NCBI RefSeq assembly: GCF_004792415.1
Contig: NZ_CP038853.1
Span: 1,984,001 to 2,048,000, forward strand
Direction: 5' to 3'
DNA length: 64,000 nt
DNA from: Pantoea vagans
GTDB lineage: Bacteria; Pseudomonadota; Gammaproteobacteria; Enterobacterales; Enterobacteriaceae
The notes beneath the pieces are model-generated. The model was given only the letters and a program-made list of their open reading frames with translations. It was not told the origin of the DNA and ran no database searches. Both the position numbers and the translations under genes were made by a program. Shown one piece after another: positions 1 to 8,712 of this stretch. Numbering within the stretch: the first letter of the stretch is position 1; each line of letters begins with the position of its first letter.

Positions 1-1139
1 CCAACTACGCCGAGGCGTTCCTGGGACGCGTCAACGCAATGGAGATGCCGCTTCCCGATGCGCTGTCCCGTGAGTTTCGCCGCATGACCGGCGTCACGCT
101 GGAGCGGGAAAACTGGCAGTGGGAACAGGTGCCCGATCATCTGAAAATGACCTTCCGGGTGGTGGATGAGCACAACCGTAAACTGCTGGAAGGTAAAGAT
201 CTCACCGCGCTCAAGGCACAGCTGAAAGGCAAGGTGCAGGAGACGCTGTCGAAAGTGGCAGATGACGGGCTGGAGCAGAGCGGTCTGCATATCTGGAGCT
301 TTGGTGAACTGCCGCGCAGCTACGAACAGAAGCGCGGTAGCTATCAGGTCAAAGCCTGGCCTGCGCTGGTCGATGAGAAAGAGAGCGTCGCCATTCGCCT
401 GTTTGACAGCGAGCAGGAGCAGCAGAAAATGATGTGGCGCGGTCAGCGTCGTCTGCTGCTGCTGAATGTGCCGTCACCGGTTAAATATCTGCACGAGAAG
501 CTGCCGAACAAAGCTAAGCTCGGACTTTACTTCAACCCCTATGGCAAAGTGCTGGAGCTGATTGATGACTGCATCGCCTGCGGCATCGACAAACTGATGG
601 GTGAAGCGGGCGGTCCGGCCTGGGATCAGACCTCGTTTGAGCAGTTGCGTGACAAAGTTCGCGGCGAACTCAATGAGACCGTCGTGACCATTGCGAAGCA
701 GGTTGAGCAGATCCTGACGGCCGTCTTTAACATCAATAAGCGTCTGAAAGGCCGGGTTGATATGACGATGGCGCTGGCGTTGTCCGACATCAAGGCGCAA
801 TTAAGTGGTCTGGTTTATCGCGGCTTTGTCACCGGCAACGGCTGGCAGCGACTGGCGGATACGCTGCGTTACCTGCATGGCATTGAGCGGCGGCTGGAAA
901 AACTGCCTGCCGATCCACACAGCGATCGTGCGCGCATGTTAAAAGTGCAGGCAGTGGAACAGGCGTATCAGGCGTGGCGCAACAAATTGCCACCGCAGCG
1001 TCAGGATGATGAAGAGGTGAAGAACATTCGCTGGATGATTGAGGAGCTGCGTATCAGCTACTTTGCTCAGCAACTGGGCACGCCGTATCCCATCTCAGAG
1101 AAGCGAATTCTGCAGACAATGGAGCAGATAGCAGGGTAA
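1..1139 (+). CDS. hrpA: ATP-dependent RNA helicase HrpA, C-terminal part
   Basis: The frame is open from the first bases, so this is the 3' end of a gene that begins outside the window. About 378 residues are present of a protein that is usually near 1300. This is the C-terminal region that follows the DEAH helicase core in HrpA; it contains the stretch WRGQRRLLLLNVPSP and ends in a charged helical tail typical of enterobacterial HrpA. HrpA acts on RNA and on stalled or collided ribosomes. No helicase motifs fall in this part, so the call rests on recognising the HrpA C-terminal sequence. Confidence 0.9.
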   Translation, partial: NYAEAFLGRVNAMEMPLPDALSREFRRMTGVTLERENWQWEQVPDHLKMTFRVVDEHNRKLLEGKDLTALKAQLKGKVQETLSKVADDGLEQSGLHIWSFGELPRSYEQKRGSYQVKAWPALVDEKESVAIRLFDSEQEQQKMMWRGQRRLLLLNVPSPVKYLHEKLPNKAKLGLYFNPYGKVLELIDDCIACGIDKLMGEAGGPAWDQTSFEQLRDKVRGELNETVVTIAKQVEQILTAVFNINKRLKGRVDMTMALALSDIKAQLSGLVYRGFVTGNGWQRLADTLRYLHGIERRLEKLPADPHSDRARMLKVQAVEQAYQAWRNKLPPQRQDDEEVKNIRWMIEELRISYFAQQLGTPYPISEKRILQTMEQIAG

Positions 1140-1149
1140 AAGCCATGAT

Positions 1150-1169
1150 GCGCGCCGTAACAGGCGCGC
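1150..1169. terminator. GC hairpin between hrpA and ydgD
   Basis: A 7-bp perfect stem GCGCGCC/GGCGCGC with a 6-nt loop lies 10 bases after the hrpA stop, in the tail-to-tail gap with ydgD. It lacks a clear T run on either strand, so termination by it is only plausible. Confidence 0.4.
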
Positions 1170-1187
1170 CTGATAGTAAAGAAGCGA

Positions 1188-1997
1188 TTACTGCGCGAGA
1201 GATTCCAGCTTATCTTTAAACGAGGTGACTGAAATCGCGCGGTTATCCGCCAGATAGCGATCTTTCGCTGCCGGCGCAGAGCTTTGTACCGCGATTAACT
1301 GCCAGCCTTTATCACTTTTGAGCAGCAGCGGTGATCCACTGTCACCCGGCAGGGTGTCACACTGATGCGACAACACGGCGCGCTGCGCCCAGCCGGTAAT
1401 CAGGCAATCACTGTGAGAATAGAGCGTATCCAGATGATCGGCCGGATAGCCTGCCTGCGTCACTTTTCGTCCGGTCAGCTTCAGCGCTGCAGTAAGATCG
1501 CTGCGTGAGCCATCGAACAATGGAATCGGCGTAATCGCGGAGGGCGGATTGCGTAAAATCACGATGCCATAATCATAGGGCGCCGCACTGCTCGGCACGA
1601 TCCAGCCTTCACCATCCGCTTTTAATTTTGACGCCAGCGAGGGTTCAACCCGCGCATCAATATCATGAAGTTCGTAGCGCCAGCCTTTATCACTGGCCAT
1701 AAATCGCAGCGCAACCGGCTTATCGAAATTACCCGGCGGGGAGAGCAGACAGTGTCCGGCCGTCAGCGCCAGATGCGGAGAGATGAGCGTGGCAGTACAG
1801 AGGTTGCCGCTTTCGGTTTCCAGCTGACCAATGGCATCCCAGGGGGCAGCAGTAATATCGGTGATTGCCTGGCGATGATCCTTGCCGAAGAACAGCATCT
1901 TAATTTCAGCAGGAGTAGGCGAGTCATCGTCATCATCGGCGTGAACCGTGGTGGCAAAGCTGAAGAGTCCAACCATTAACAGGGTAGCCAGGCGCAT
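1188..1997 (-). CDS. ydgD: Periplasmic trypsin-like serine protease YdgD
   Basis: 269 residues. A signal peptide (residues 1-20, ending TVHA) is followed by an acidic run DDDDD and a chymotrypsin-fold (S1) domain. The catalytic triad is visible: His82 in LTAGHC, Asp142 in YDYGIV, and Ser220 in PGDSGSP. The protein should be exported and act in the periplasm; its substrate is unknown. In E. coli ydgD lies beside ydgU and asr on the same strand, exactly as here, which supports the symbol. Confidence 0.85.
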   Translation of the reverse strand: MRLATLLMVGLFSFATTVHADDDDDSPTPAEIKMLFFGKDHRQAITDITAAPWDAIGQLETESGNLCTATLISPHLALTAGHCLLSPPGNFDKPVALRFMASDKGWRYELHDIDARVEPSLASKLKADGEGWIVPSSAAPYDYGIVILRNPPSAITPIPLFDGSRSDLTAALKLTGRKVTQAGYPADHLDTLYSHSDCLITGWAQRAVLSHQCDTLPGDSGSPLLLKSDKGWQLIAVQSSAPAAKDRYLADNRAISVTSFKDKLESLAQ

Positions 1998-2111
1998 AGA
2001 AATCTCAATGGCGAGAAAAATTAACGTTATTGTTATTACGTAAGTACGGTAACTATAGTCGGTGAGCGTTGAAAAAGGGAGTTTTATTGGTTAATCAGTA
2101 CGCTACAGCGG

Positions 2112-2210
2112 CTAAATAAAAAAACTGGCTGCAACAATGCCACACAGGATCATAACAAGCAGAATAATTTCGAAGCGATAGCGACGCACTATTTCATCCA
2201 CTCTCGTCAT
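2112..2210 (-). CDS. ydgU: Small membrane protein YdgU
   Basis: A 32-residue open frame from ATG (2208-2210) to TAG. The product is a short charged head (MTRVDEIVRRYRFE) followed by one hydrophobic helix. It matches the pattern of E. coli YdgU, a 27-residue inner-membrane peptide with a YRFEF..LI core, and it sits in the same place between asr and ydgD. GGAG lies 8 bases before the ATG; a GTG at 2187-2189 would give a product nearer the E. coli length. Function unknown. Confidence 0.7.
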   Translation of the reverse strand: MTRVDEIVRRYRFEIILLVMILCGIVAASFFI

Positions 2211-2230
2211 TTCATCCACTCCAGTAAAGA

Positions 2231-2258
2231 AACACCCGGCAGAACCGGGTGTTTTTAA
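2231..2258 (-). terminator. Terminator downstream of asr
   Basis: Perfect 9-bp stem AACACCCGG/CCGGGTGTT with a 5-nt loop and T-rich flanks on both sides. It lies about 35 bases past the asr stop, separating asr from ydgU, and could work in either direction. Confidence 0.75.
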
Positions 2259-2291
2259 TTATCATCTCGTGGCCGTGCGCTGAAGGCGACC

Positions 2292-2816
2292 TTAGTTTTT
2301 AGCTGCTGGTTTCACAACTTTTTTGTGGTGAACTTTTTTAGCGGCCTGCGCTTTCTGAGCAGGTTTTACTACTTTTTTGTGGTGCACTTTTTTAGCAGCC
2401 TGGGCTTTCTGAGCAGCTGGCTGAGTTACTTTTTTGTGGTGAACTTTTTTAGCAGCCTGGGCTTTCTGAGCGGCTGGTTTAGTTACTTTTTTGTGGTGAA
2501 CTTTTTTAGCGGCCTGCGCTTTCTGTGCAGCAGGTTTTACCGCTTTCTTGTGGTGCACTTTTTTAGCAGCCTGCGCTTTCTGCGCGGCATCTTTTTTCAC
2601 TGCTTTTTTGTGGTGTTTCTTAGCAGCCTGGGCTTTCTGAGCTGCTTTATGGTGTTTCTTGTGCGCAGTTTTGTGAACGGTTTTAGCCGGAGCTGCAGCG
2701 GTAGTAGTAGTTGTTGCGGCTGGCGCAGCAGCTGGAGCAGCTGTGGTGTCAGCAGCGAAAGCAACAGAAGACATACCCATAGCAGCGGCGACAACCAGTG
2801 CAAATAATTTTTTCAT
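2292..2816 (-). CDS. asr: Acid shock protein Asr with expanded Lys/His/Ala repeats
   Basis: 174 residues from the ATG at 2814-2816, which has GAGG just upstream. Signal peptide [14 protein letters not shown]...AFA, a Thr/Ala/Pro-rich linker, then five to six near-identical units of about 19 residues built on [15 protein letters not shown] with variable VVKP, VTKP, VTQP or AVKP joints. Asr is a very basic periplasmic protein induced strongly by acid and thought to buffer or chaperone the periplasm. This copy is clearly longer than the roughly 100-residue E. coli protein because it has more repeats. An in-frame upstream extension exists but lacks a signal peptide. The RstA box upstream points to RstAB control. 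Confidence 0.92.
   Translation of the reverse strand: MKKLFALVVAAAMGMSSVAFAADTTAAPAAAPAATTTTTAAAPAKTVHKTAHKKHHKAAQKAQAAKKHHKKAVKKDAAQKAQAAKKVHHKKAVKPAAQKAQAAKKVHHKKVTKPAAQKAQAAKKVHHKKVTQPAAQKAQAAKKVHHKKVVKPAQKAQAAKKVHHKKVVKPAAKN
2330..2665. repeat. Tandem coding repeats in asr (about 57-bp unit)
   Basis: On the plus strand the block CTTTTTTAGC.GCCTG.GCTTTCTG recurs about every 54-60 bases (near 2334, 2387, 2444, 2501, 2558 and a shorter one near 2621). Each unit encodes one Lys/His/Ala-rich module of Asr. Confidence 0.85.
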
Positions 2817-2874
2817 TGCAAATCCCTCGGAGACTATTTTTTCATGTGTAGCCCACTGCGGGGCCGGTGAAGAG

Positions 2875-2880
2875 ACTATA
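2875..2880 (-). promoter_or_regulatory. Probable -10 element of asr
   Basis: TATAGT on the minus strand, about 60 bases before the asr start codon. The -35 region is weak (GGACA-like), as expected for an activator-dependent promoter. Confidence 0.4.
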
Positions 2881-2922
2881 GGGAAATCAATGAACGGTGT
2901 CCGTGGGTGTTTGGTATCGGCG

Positions 2923-2936
2923 TGTAACCGATTGTA
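2923..2936 (-). promoter_or_regulatory. RstA box upstream of asr
   Basis: Minus-strand TACAATCGGTTACA matches the published E. coli RstA consensus TACATNTNGTTACA at all but two defined positions. It lies about 45 bp upstream of the likely -10 element. RstA directly activates asr in E. coli, and the rstAB genes are 1.5 kb away here. Confidence 0.65.
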
Positions 2937-2949
2937 CAAAGGGGGGAAA

Positions 2950-2969
2950 GGGCGGTCAGCAGACCGCCC
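2950..2969 (-). terminator. Hairpin after the M32 carboxypeptidase gene
   Basis: Perfect 8-bp stem GGGCGGTC/GACCGCCC with a 4-nt loop, 7 bases past the stop codon. On the minus strand it is followed by TTTCCCCCC, so the T tract is poor. Confidence 0.5.
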
Positions 2970-2975
2970 GGAAGC

Positions 2976-4463
2976 TTAGCTATTCAGGTAGCGTTGTTCA
3001 AGATGCTGGCGGAAGAAAGCCGGATTCAGGGCTTCGCCGGTGGCATTGATCAGCAACTGGTCGGTGGAGAAACGGCTGCCGTGCTGCCAGATGTTCTGTT
3101 GCAGCCAGTCAAATACCGGCTGCAGTTCACCGTGCTGAATCAGCTCGCTGAGCTGAGGAATGGCATTCTGTACCGACCGGAACAGCTGTGCGGCATACAT
3201 CGCGCCCAGCGTATAGGTCGGGAAGTAACCAAATGCGCCGTCGGTCCAGTGGATATCCTGCATACAGCCATCGCGGTAGTTACCACGGGTATCCAGCCCT
3301 AGCGACTGCATCATCTTCTCATCCCATAACGCCGGGATGTCCTCAACCTCAATCTCGCCTTCAATCAGCGCCTGCTCGATTTCATAGCGCAGAATGACGT
3401 GCGCCGGGTAGCTCAGCTCATCGGCGTCAACCCGGATCAGACCTGGTTTCACCTGCTGAGTCAGGCGCACGAAATTATCCGCCTGCAGGGCGGGCTGATC
3501 GCCAAAGGTCGCGATCACCTGCGGCAGAATGCGCTGCAGGAATTCGCGGCTGCGACCCAGCTGCATCTCCATAAACAGGCTTTGTGATTCATGAATAGCC
3601 GTGGAGCGCGCCAGCGCCACCGGCTGACCGCGCCACTGCTGCGGCAGATTCTGCTCATAGCGGGCATGACCGGTTTCGTGAATTACGCCCATCATGGCGC
3701 TGAGAAACTCATTCTCGTTGTAACGGGTGGTGATGCGCACATCTTCCGGGACGCCGCCACAGAAGGGATGCGCACTGATGTCGAGGCGGCCATGGTTGAA
3801 GTCGAAACCCAGCGTCTCCATGATGCTCAGACCGAGCTGGCGCTGTGCAGGCACGGCGAATGGACCCTGCGGCGTGATAATCGCCTGTTGCGCCTGTTTT
3901 TCCACCACCTGCTGCAGCAGATCGGGCAGCCAGGTTTTCAGCTCGCCAAAGGTTTCATCCAGTCGGGCGCGAGTCATACCCGGCTCATAGAGATCCAGCA
4001 GCGCATCGTAACGCGAACAGCCACTGGCGTCAGCGCGGCGCTGTGCCTCTTCGCGGCTCAGTCGTACGACTTCTTTGAGGTTGGCGGCAAAGCCCTGCCA
4101 GTCGTTAGCGGGACGCTGAGTGCGCCACGCATGTTCACATACGGAACCGGCGATCGATTTAGCTTCCACAAAGTCATCAGGGAGCAGGGTGGCCTGCTGA
4201 TAGGCGCGCTGCATCTCGTTGAGATTGGCCCGCTCGACATCGTTCAGGGACTGCTGCTCAGCAGCTTTTAGCCACTCACCGACCTGTGGGGCGGTCAGGA
4301 TCTGGTGCTGCAACACGCTCATTTCGGCCAGTGCTTCACCACGCGCCTGACTGCCGCCTGGCGGCATGGTGGTTTGCATGTCACAGCCAGCGATAGCCGT
4401 GACGTGACTGAAACGGGAAAGGCGCTGGAAGGTTTTGGTCAGTTGTTGATACGCTGAGGTCAC
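2976..4463 (-). CDS. Metallocarboxypeptidase, M32 (Taq) family
   Basis: 495 residues, a normal length for the family. The zinc motif HETGH is at residues 262-266 (GVIHETGHARYE), with the family-typical downstream block ESQSLFMEMQLGRS supplying the third ligand and helices. M32 enzymes are cytoplasmic carboxypeptidases of broad specificity. The start is GTG with AAGGAG six to seven bases upstream. It precedes no obvious partner gene; rstB ends 19 bp upstream of its start on the same strand, so read-through from rstAB is possible. Confidence 0.9.
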   Translation of the reverse strand: MTSAYQQLTKTFQRLSRFSHVTAIAGCDMQTTMPPGGSQARGEALAEMSVLQHQILTAPQVGEWLKAAEQQSLNDVERANLNEMQRAYQQATLLPDDFVEAKSIAGSVCEHAWRTQRPANDWQGFAANLKEVVRLSREEAQRRADASGCSRYDALLDLYEPGMTRARLDETFGELKTWLPDLLQQVVEKQAQQAIITPQGPFAVPAQRQLGLSIMETLGFDFNHGRLDISAHPFCGGVPEDVRITTRYNENEFLSAMMGVIHETGHARYEQNLPQQWRGQPVALARSTAIHESQSLFMEMQLGRSREFLQRILPQVIATFGDQPALQADNFVRLTQQVKPGLIRVDADELSYPAHVILRYEIEQALIEGEIEVEDIPALWDEKMMQSLGLDTRGNYRDGCMQDIHWTDGAFGYFPTYTLGAMYAAQLFRSVQNAIPQLSELIQHGELQPVFDWLQQNIWQHGSRFSTDQLLINATGEALNPAFFRQHLEQRYLNS

Positions 4464-4482
4464 GTAAGACTCCTTGTGGATT

Positions 4483-5784
4483 TTAACGCAGCGGAATTTC
4501 CCGCAAGGTTAGATCAACCGGCCAGCAAAAGCGAACGCTGGCGCCGCCCAGCGGGCTGGACTCAATGGTTACGTTGCCGCTCAGCGCCTGGGCAATGGAG
4601 TGAACAATGGCCAGGCCCAGTCCGCAGCCGCCTGTTGCGCGATCGCGGCTGGGATCAAGCCGGACAAAGGGTTCGAAAACCCGTTCACGTTCGTCGGGCG
4701 GAATGCCCGGACCGTCATCTTCCACCTGCAGACACCCGACCGGACCGTCGAACCATAAACTGACGCGCAGCCGCTGCTGCGCATAACGCAGCGCGTTGTT
4801 CACCAGGTTATCCAGCACCCGCTCCATGAGTCGGGTGTCAGAAACACCGATGTTTTCACGCTGCGGCAGGTCAAGGTCAAGTCGTATGTCCGGGTTGATG
4901 GTGCGGAAATCGTCCAGCCGCTCACTCAGCCAGCTGGCCAGATCCAGCGATTTCAGATTCAGATCGACGCGCGGCCGATCAAGACGTGCATAGGTCAGCA
5001 GCTCCTCAATCAGGCTTTCAAGCTGGCCGATGTCGCGGTTCAGCGCCACCCGTTCGCCATCCGTAAGGTTATCGCTCATCTCCAGCCGGTAGCGCAGCCG
5101 CACCAGCGGCGTTCGCAGCTCATGGGCAATACCGTCAATCAGCTGCTTCTTACTGGCGACCAGCGTGTTGATGTTCTCGGCCATCTGATTAAAGGCGATG
5201 CCCAGCCGAAACAGGCTGGAGGTGCTGTCGAAATGCGTCCGCACATCCAGCTCGCCCCGGCCAAAGCGCTGCGCCGCTTTTTCCAGGCGCTGCATCTCCT
5301 GCCAGTGCGGACGCAGCCAGATAAATACCGGCAGCGCCAGCGACATGCCAATAAACACCAGCAGAGCAATATCCAGCAGTCGCATCTGGTGCAGATAAAA
5401 GAGATAGGGAATCGGCCCCACCGATAAGACATAGTGGCTGCGCGGAATATGCTGCAGAAAGGTGTATTGATCGTCGAGCGCGACAATCTCTCCGGCGTGT
5501 AACCGGCGCATATTGCTTTCATCAAGCTGATATTTGTTCATCGGCTCAATGTGCAGATCAAACGACAGGCCGAGATCGAGACTCTTGATGGTTTTGTTCC
5601 AGTCACGCGGCGGGATCTCACGCAGTTCGCTGCGGATCAGGTAGAGCGAGCTGGCCATCAGGTCATTCATTGACTGCCGGCCCGCGCGCTCAGCGGTGAA
5701 CTTATAGACCAGACCTACCAGCAAAGCCATGACCAGAAAGCAGACAAACAGCAGCAGATAGAACTGAATAAAGAGCTTTCTCAT
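4483..5784 (-). CDS. rstB: Sensor histidine kinase RstB
   Basis: 433 residues. Membrane segment at about 7-27, periplasmic domain to about 135, second membrane segment at about 137-157, HAMP linker, dimerisation/phosphoacceptor helix with His221 in IAHELRTPLVR, and an ATPase domain with N (NLVNNALRYA), G1 (DDGPGIP) and G2 (GCGLGLAI) boxes. RstB phosphorylates RstA in response to acid and, through PhoPQ in E. coli, low magnesium. The gene overlaps rstA by 4 bp (ATGA), so the two are translationally coupled. Confidence 0.95.
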   Translation of the reverse strand: MRKLFIQFYLLLFVCFLVMALLVGLVYKFTAERAGRQSMNDLMASSLYLIRSELREIPPRDWNKTIKSLDLGLSFDLHIEPMNKYQLDESNMRRLHAGEIVALDDQYTFLQHIPRSHYVLSVGPIPYLFYLHQMRLLDIALLVFIGMSLALPVFIWLRPHWQEMQRLEKAAQRFGRGELDVRTHFDSTSSLFRLGIAFNQMAENINTLVASKKQLIDGIAHELRTPLVRLRYRLEMSDNLTDGERVALNRDIGQLESLIEELLTYARLDRPRVDLNLKSLDLASWLSERLDDFRTINPDIRLDLDLPQRENIGVSDTRLMERVLDNLVNNALRYAQQRLRVSLWFDGPVGCLQVEDDGPGIPPDERERVFEPFVRLDPSRDRATGGCGLGLAIVHSIAQALSGNVTIESSPLGGASVRFCWPVDLTLREIPLR

Positions 5785-6506
5785 AATTCGCGGGTATCCC
5801 AGGCCTGGGGGGCGAACAGATAGCCTTTATTGCGGATGGTTTTAATGCGGAACGGCTCGGTAGCGCTGTCGTGGAGCTTTTTACGCAGGCGGGAGATGGC
5901 CACGTCGATGCTGCGGTCCAGGCCGTCATAACTGACGCCGCGCAATGTTTTCAGCAGTGCATCCCGGTTAAGCGTCTGACCCGCATGGCTGGCGAGAACC
6001 CACAGCAGATCGAAATCCGCAGTGGAGAGGGCGATCTGCTCATCAAACAGCGTCACCTGGCGATTCAGGGCATCAATGGTCAGCGAGCCAAAACGCAGCA
6101 TACGATTCGCGGCAGGCGCAGCAGGCGCATCTTCCGGCTGCCCGTGCTGGGACTGGCGCAGATGCAGACGCAGGCGGGCCAGCAGCACAGCGGGTGGTGT
6201 GGTTTTCAGAATGTAATCCTGCGCACCCATCTCCAGGGCCAGAATATGGTTCATGTCGCTGTCCAGTGAGGTAAGCAACACGATCGGTCCCTGCCAGTTG
6301 GCCCGCAGATCGCGACAGATGGTCATGCCATCTTTGCCCGGCAACATGATATCCAGCATCACCAGGTCGGGCTGCTGTTCGGCGATAACCGCTTCAGCAC
6401 GGTCGCCACGTGTTTCAACAATGACTTCAATATCGTGACGGCCAAGATAGGCCGCAATCAGTGAACCCACTTCGGGTTCATCTTCTACATAAACAATTTT
6501 GTTCAT
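5781..6506 (-). CDS. rstA: Response regulator RstA
   Basis: 241 residues, OmpR/PhoB type. The receiver domain has the acidic pair Glu8/Asp9, phosphoacceptor Asp52 (LVMLDIMLPGKDG), Thr79 and Lys101; the C-terminal winged helix carries LLWVLASHAGQTLNRD and ends with the RNKGYLF hairpin. RstA controls asr among other genes, and a matching box lies before asr in this window. I looked for a PhoP box upstream and did not find a convincing one. Confidence 0.95.
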   Translation of the reverse strand: MNKIVYVEDEPEVGSLIAAYLGRHDIEVIVETRGDRAEAVIAEQQPDLVMLDIMLPGKDGMTICRDLRANWQGPIVLLTSLDSDMNHILALEMGAQDYILKTTPPAVLLARLRLHLRQSQHGQPEDAPAAPAANRMLRFGSLTIDALNRQVTLFDEQIALSTADFDLLWVLASHAGQTLNRDALLKTLRGVSYDGLDRSIDVAISRLRKKLHDSATEPFRIKTIRNKGYLFAPQAWDTREL

Positions 6507-6684
6507 AGTTCACAGGGCAGAGTCAGGGATGGATGAAAGCATATCTTTTCCTGGTCCTGAGCTCTACGCTATCGCACGAAATATCCAGGGCTTGCTGGTA
6601 TATATCCGGCAAAATGTGCAATCATTAGCGCGGCCTTTTTGCGCCAGGTTTGGGATATTGATGATTACCATGAGGAGCGTTAGT

Positions 6685-7098
6685 GTGTCTGATAAAGAGC
6701 TGGCATCAGCCATATACCCCGACCGCATCTGCTTCAATTACAGTGACTTTCTTTCCGCTTCCTGCAAAAAACGCTGGAGCTTCGTCGATGCTATTTATGG
6801 TGTGATGCCAATATTTGGCATGGTGACACGTAAATCGGCACACCGTTTACAGGGCAGTGACGACCCGTTAAAAGAATTAGCATTACAAATCATTTCCACT
6901 CAGGTCAGCGACGAAATTAATATCGCGCGCCTGATTACTCTCGCAGAACAGCAGCAGATTAGTCGCTTTGATATCCAGCTCCCTTATCCGCTCTCAGCGG
7001 AGCAGCTGGACGCTATCCACTATGAATATGCGAAGCCGCTGAATCTCACACAGCAGGATGACCTGCTGTGCGTATCCATTCCAGCACTTTCACACTGA
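6685..7098 (+). CDS. Unrecognised small protein divergent from rstA
   Basis: The preferred start is GTG at 6685, because AGGAG stands 7 bases before it; upstream in-frame ATGs at 6661 and 6670 lack a comparable site. This gives 137 residues (starting MSDKELASAIYPDR). There is no signal peptide or membrane helix. It has a middle segment with VDAIYGVMPIFGM and an acidic, helical C-terminal half. Codon use looks more A+T-rich than that of neighbours. I do not recognise the family. It is divergent from rstA with a 178-bp gap and converges on arcD. Confidence 0.6.
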   Translation: MSDKELASAIYPDRICFNYSDFLSASCKKRWSFVDAIYGVMPIFGMVTRKSAHRLQGSDDPLKELALQIISTQVSDEINIARLITLAEQQQISRFDIQLPYPLSAEQLDAIHYEYAKPLNLTQQDDLLCVSIPALSH

Positions 7099-7115
7099 AG
7101 CCTTTCTGTCAGGCT

Positions 7116-8507
7116 TTACGTCGTCAGCTCCCACACGGCGGGCAGTGTCGCGGCAATCAGCAATCCCATCGCAATCCGCTCCAGCGAGGTCAGCGCAATA
7201 TCGGCGCGGCCGCCGCGTCGTGCAAACAGGAACAGCAGCAGGCCCGGCGTGTAGAGCACCACTGACATCATCAGGTGCATGGGTCCCGAGGCGTACAACA
7301 GCCAGATGCCATACACGCTGGCACCCACACCGATCGCCATCGCCAGCGGCTTATGCTGTCCGCGCACCACTTTGATCAGATATAACCCCACCAGCAGATA
7401 GGGCACCAGAATCATCTCCGAGGCGATGGTCAGCAGGCTGTTGTAGTCAGCACCGGTCAGGGCAATCAGGATCAGGCAGAGCTGAATACTGCCGTTGGTC
7501 AGCCACAGCGAGGCGGCTGGCGCGTTATGGCGGTTCTGCCGGGCGATACTGCGGGGAAAGGCACCCTGTTGCGCGGCAATCAGCGGCACTTCCGCGGCCA
7601 TAATCGTCCAGCTCAGATAGGCCCCGCACACGGAGACAATCAGACCCACCGCAATCACCGCATCGCCCCAGTTACCCATCAGTCGGGTCATTAATCCGGC
7701 CATTGAAGGATTACGCATCTCAGCCAGTTCAGCACGCGGCACCACGCCCAGCGACAGCAACGTGACCAGCAGATAGACCAGCAGCGCAGCCAGCACGGCG
7801 AAAAGGGTGGCGCGGCCCACATCCTTTTTCTGGCGAGCACGGGCAGAGACGACCACCGCACCTTCGACCCCGATAAAGACCCATAGGGTGATCAGCATGG
7901 TCTGCTTAACCTGCTCCCAGAGCGGTTTTCCCAGCGTGACGCCGGAAAAATCGAAGCGGAAACGATCATAATTGAACGCCATCACCGCCAGTACAATAAA
8001 CAGCAGCAGCGGCACCAGCTTGCCCAGCGTCGCCATCAGATTGATGCTGGCCGCGGTCTGCACGCCGCGCAGCACCAGCCAGTGCACCAGCCACAGCAGC
8101 ACGGACGCTCCCAGCATCGCCTGCCAGGTGTTGCCATCGCCAAAGATGATCCGGTCGGGCGTATCGGTAAAGAAGCTCAGGGCAGAGAAGACAATCACCA
8201 GATAGGAGACGTTGGCGATCACCGCGCATAGCCAGTAGCCCCAGGCGGAACAGAACCCCATCAGTTCGCCGAACCCGGCACGCGCATAGGTAAAGATGCC
8301 GCCGTCCAGCTCGGGTTTAAGGCGCGTCAGCAGCAGCATCGCCAGCGACAGAAAGATAATGCCGACACCGGTAATCAGCCACCCCAGCAACAGCGCGGCC
8401 GGACCAGCCACTGCGGCCATGTTTTGCGGCAGACTGAATACGCCCGCGCCCAGCATTGAGCTGAGCACCAGCGCGGTCAGCGCACCGAGACCTAATTTTT
8501 TCTCCAA
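7116..8507 (-). CDS. arcD: Basic amino-acid antiporter of the ArcD/YdgI type
   Basis: 463 residues, about 12 membrane helices, APC superfamily. It opens MEKKLGLGALTALVLSSMLGAGVFSLPQ, with the GAGVF glycine-rich first-helix motif, and follows E. coli YdgI/ArcD closely over its whole length (for example TLWVFIGVEGAVVVSARAR). These carriers exchange arginine for ornithine or related amino acids. The start is TTG at 8505-8507 with GGAAGG in front, required to keep the conserved N-terminus. It follows ydgH on the same strand, as in E. coli. Confidence 0.85.
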   Translation of the reverse strand: MEKKLGLGALTALVLSSMLGAGVFSLPQNMAAVAGPAALLLGWLITGVGIIFLSLAMLLLTRLKPELDGGIFTYARAGFGELMGFCSAWGYWLCAVIANVSYLVIVFSALSFFTDTPDRIIFGDGNTWQAMLGASVLLWLVHWLVLRGVQTAASINLMATLGKLVPLLLFIVLAVMAFNYDRFRFDFSGVTLGKPLWEQVKQTMLITLWVFIGVEGAVVVSARARQKKDVGRATLFAVLAALLVYLLVTLLSLGVVPRAELAEMRNPSMAGLMTRLMGNWGDAVIAVGLIVSVCGAYLSWTIMAAEVPLIAAQQGAFPRSIARQNRHNAPAASLWLTNGSIQLCLILIALTGADYNSLLTIASEMILVPYLLVGLYLIKVVRGQHKPLAMAIGVGASVYGIWLLYASGPMHLMMSVVLYTPGLLLFLFARRGGRADIALTSLERIAMGLLIAATLPAVWELTT

Positions 8508-8685
8508 AACAACCTTCCCGCTAGCATATATGGCTGGGTAAACCGGATTTCATCACTGAGTTATCGCAGCGCAGCGGCAAAATACAGAGACAATATCCGG
8601 TAAAACAGGCGGAGGATTTTACGGAGAGTGACAGGGGATGGCAATGCGTGACTATGCAAAACAGCGCAGGAATTATGCAAACAGC

Positions 8686-8705
8686 AGGGCGGCGGGTGCC
8701 GCCCT
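8686..8705 (-). terminator. Hairpin after ydgH
   Basis: 8-bp perfect stem AGGGCGGC/GCCGCCCT with a 4-nt loop, directly after the ydgH stop codon; the following bases are only weakly T-rich on the minus strand. Confidence 0.5.
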
Positions 8706-8712
8706 GAAGGGA

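Noticed and set aside
2330..2665. Regular repeats considered as a CRISPR array
   Set aside because: The repeats are contiguous, in frame and coding; there are no unique spacers, and no cas genes are present.
2325..2807. A plus-strand frame of Phe/Ser-rich repeats over asr
   Set aside because: Mirror image of the Asr Lys/His repeats; asr has signal peptide, ribosome site and RstA box.
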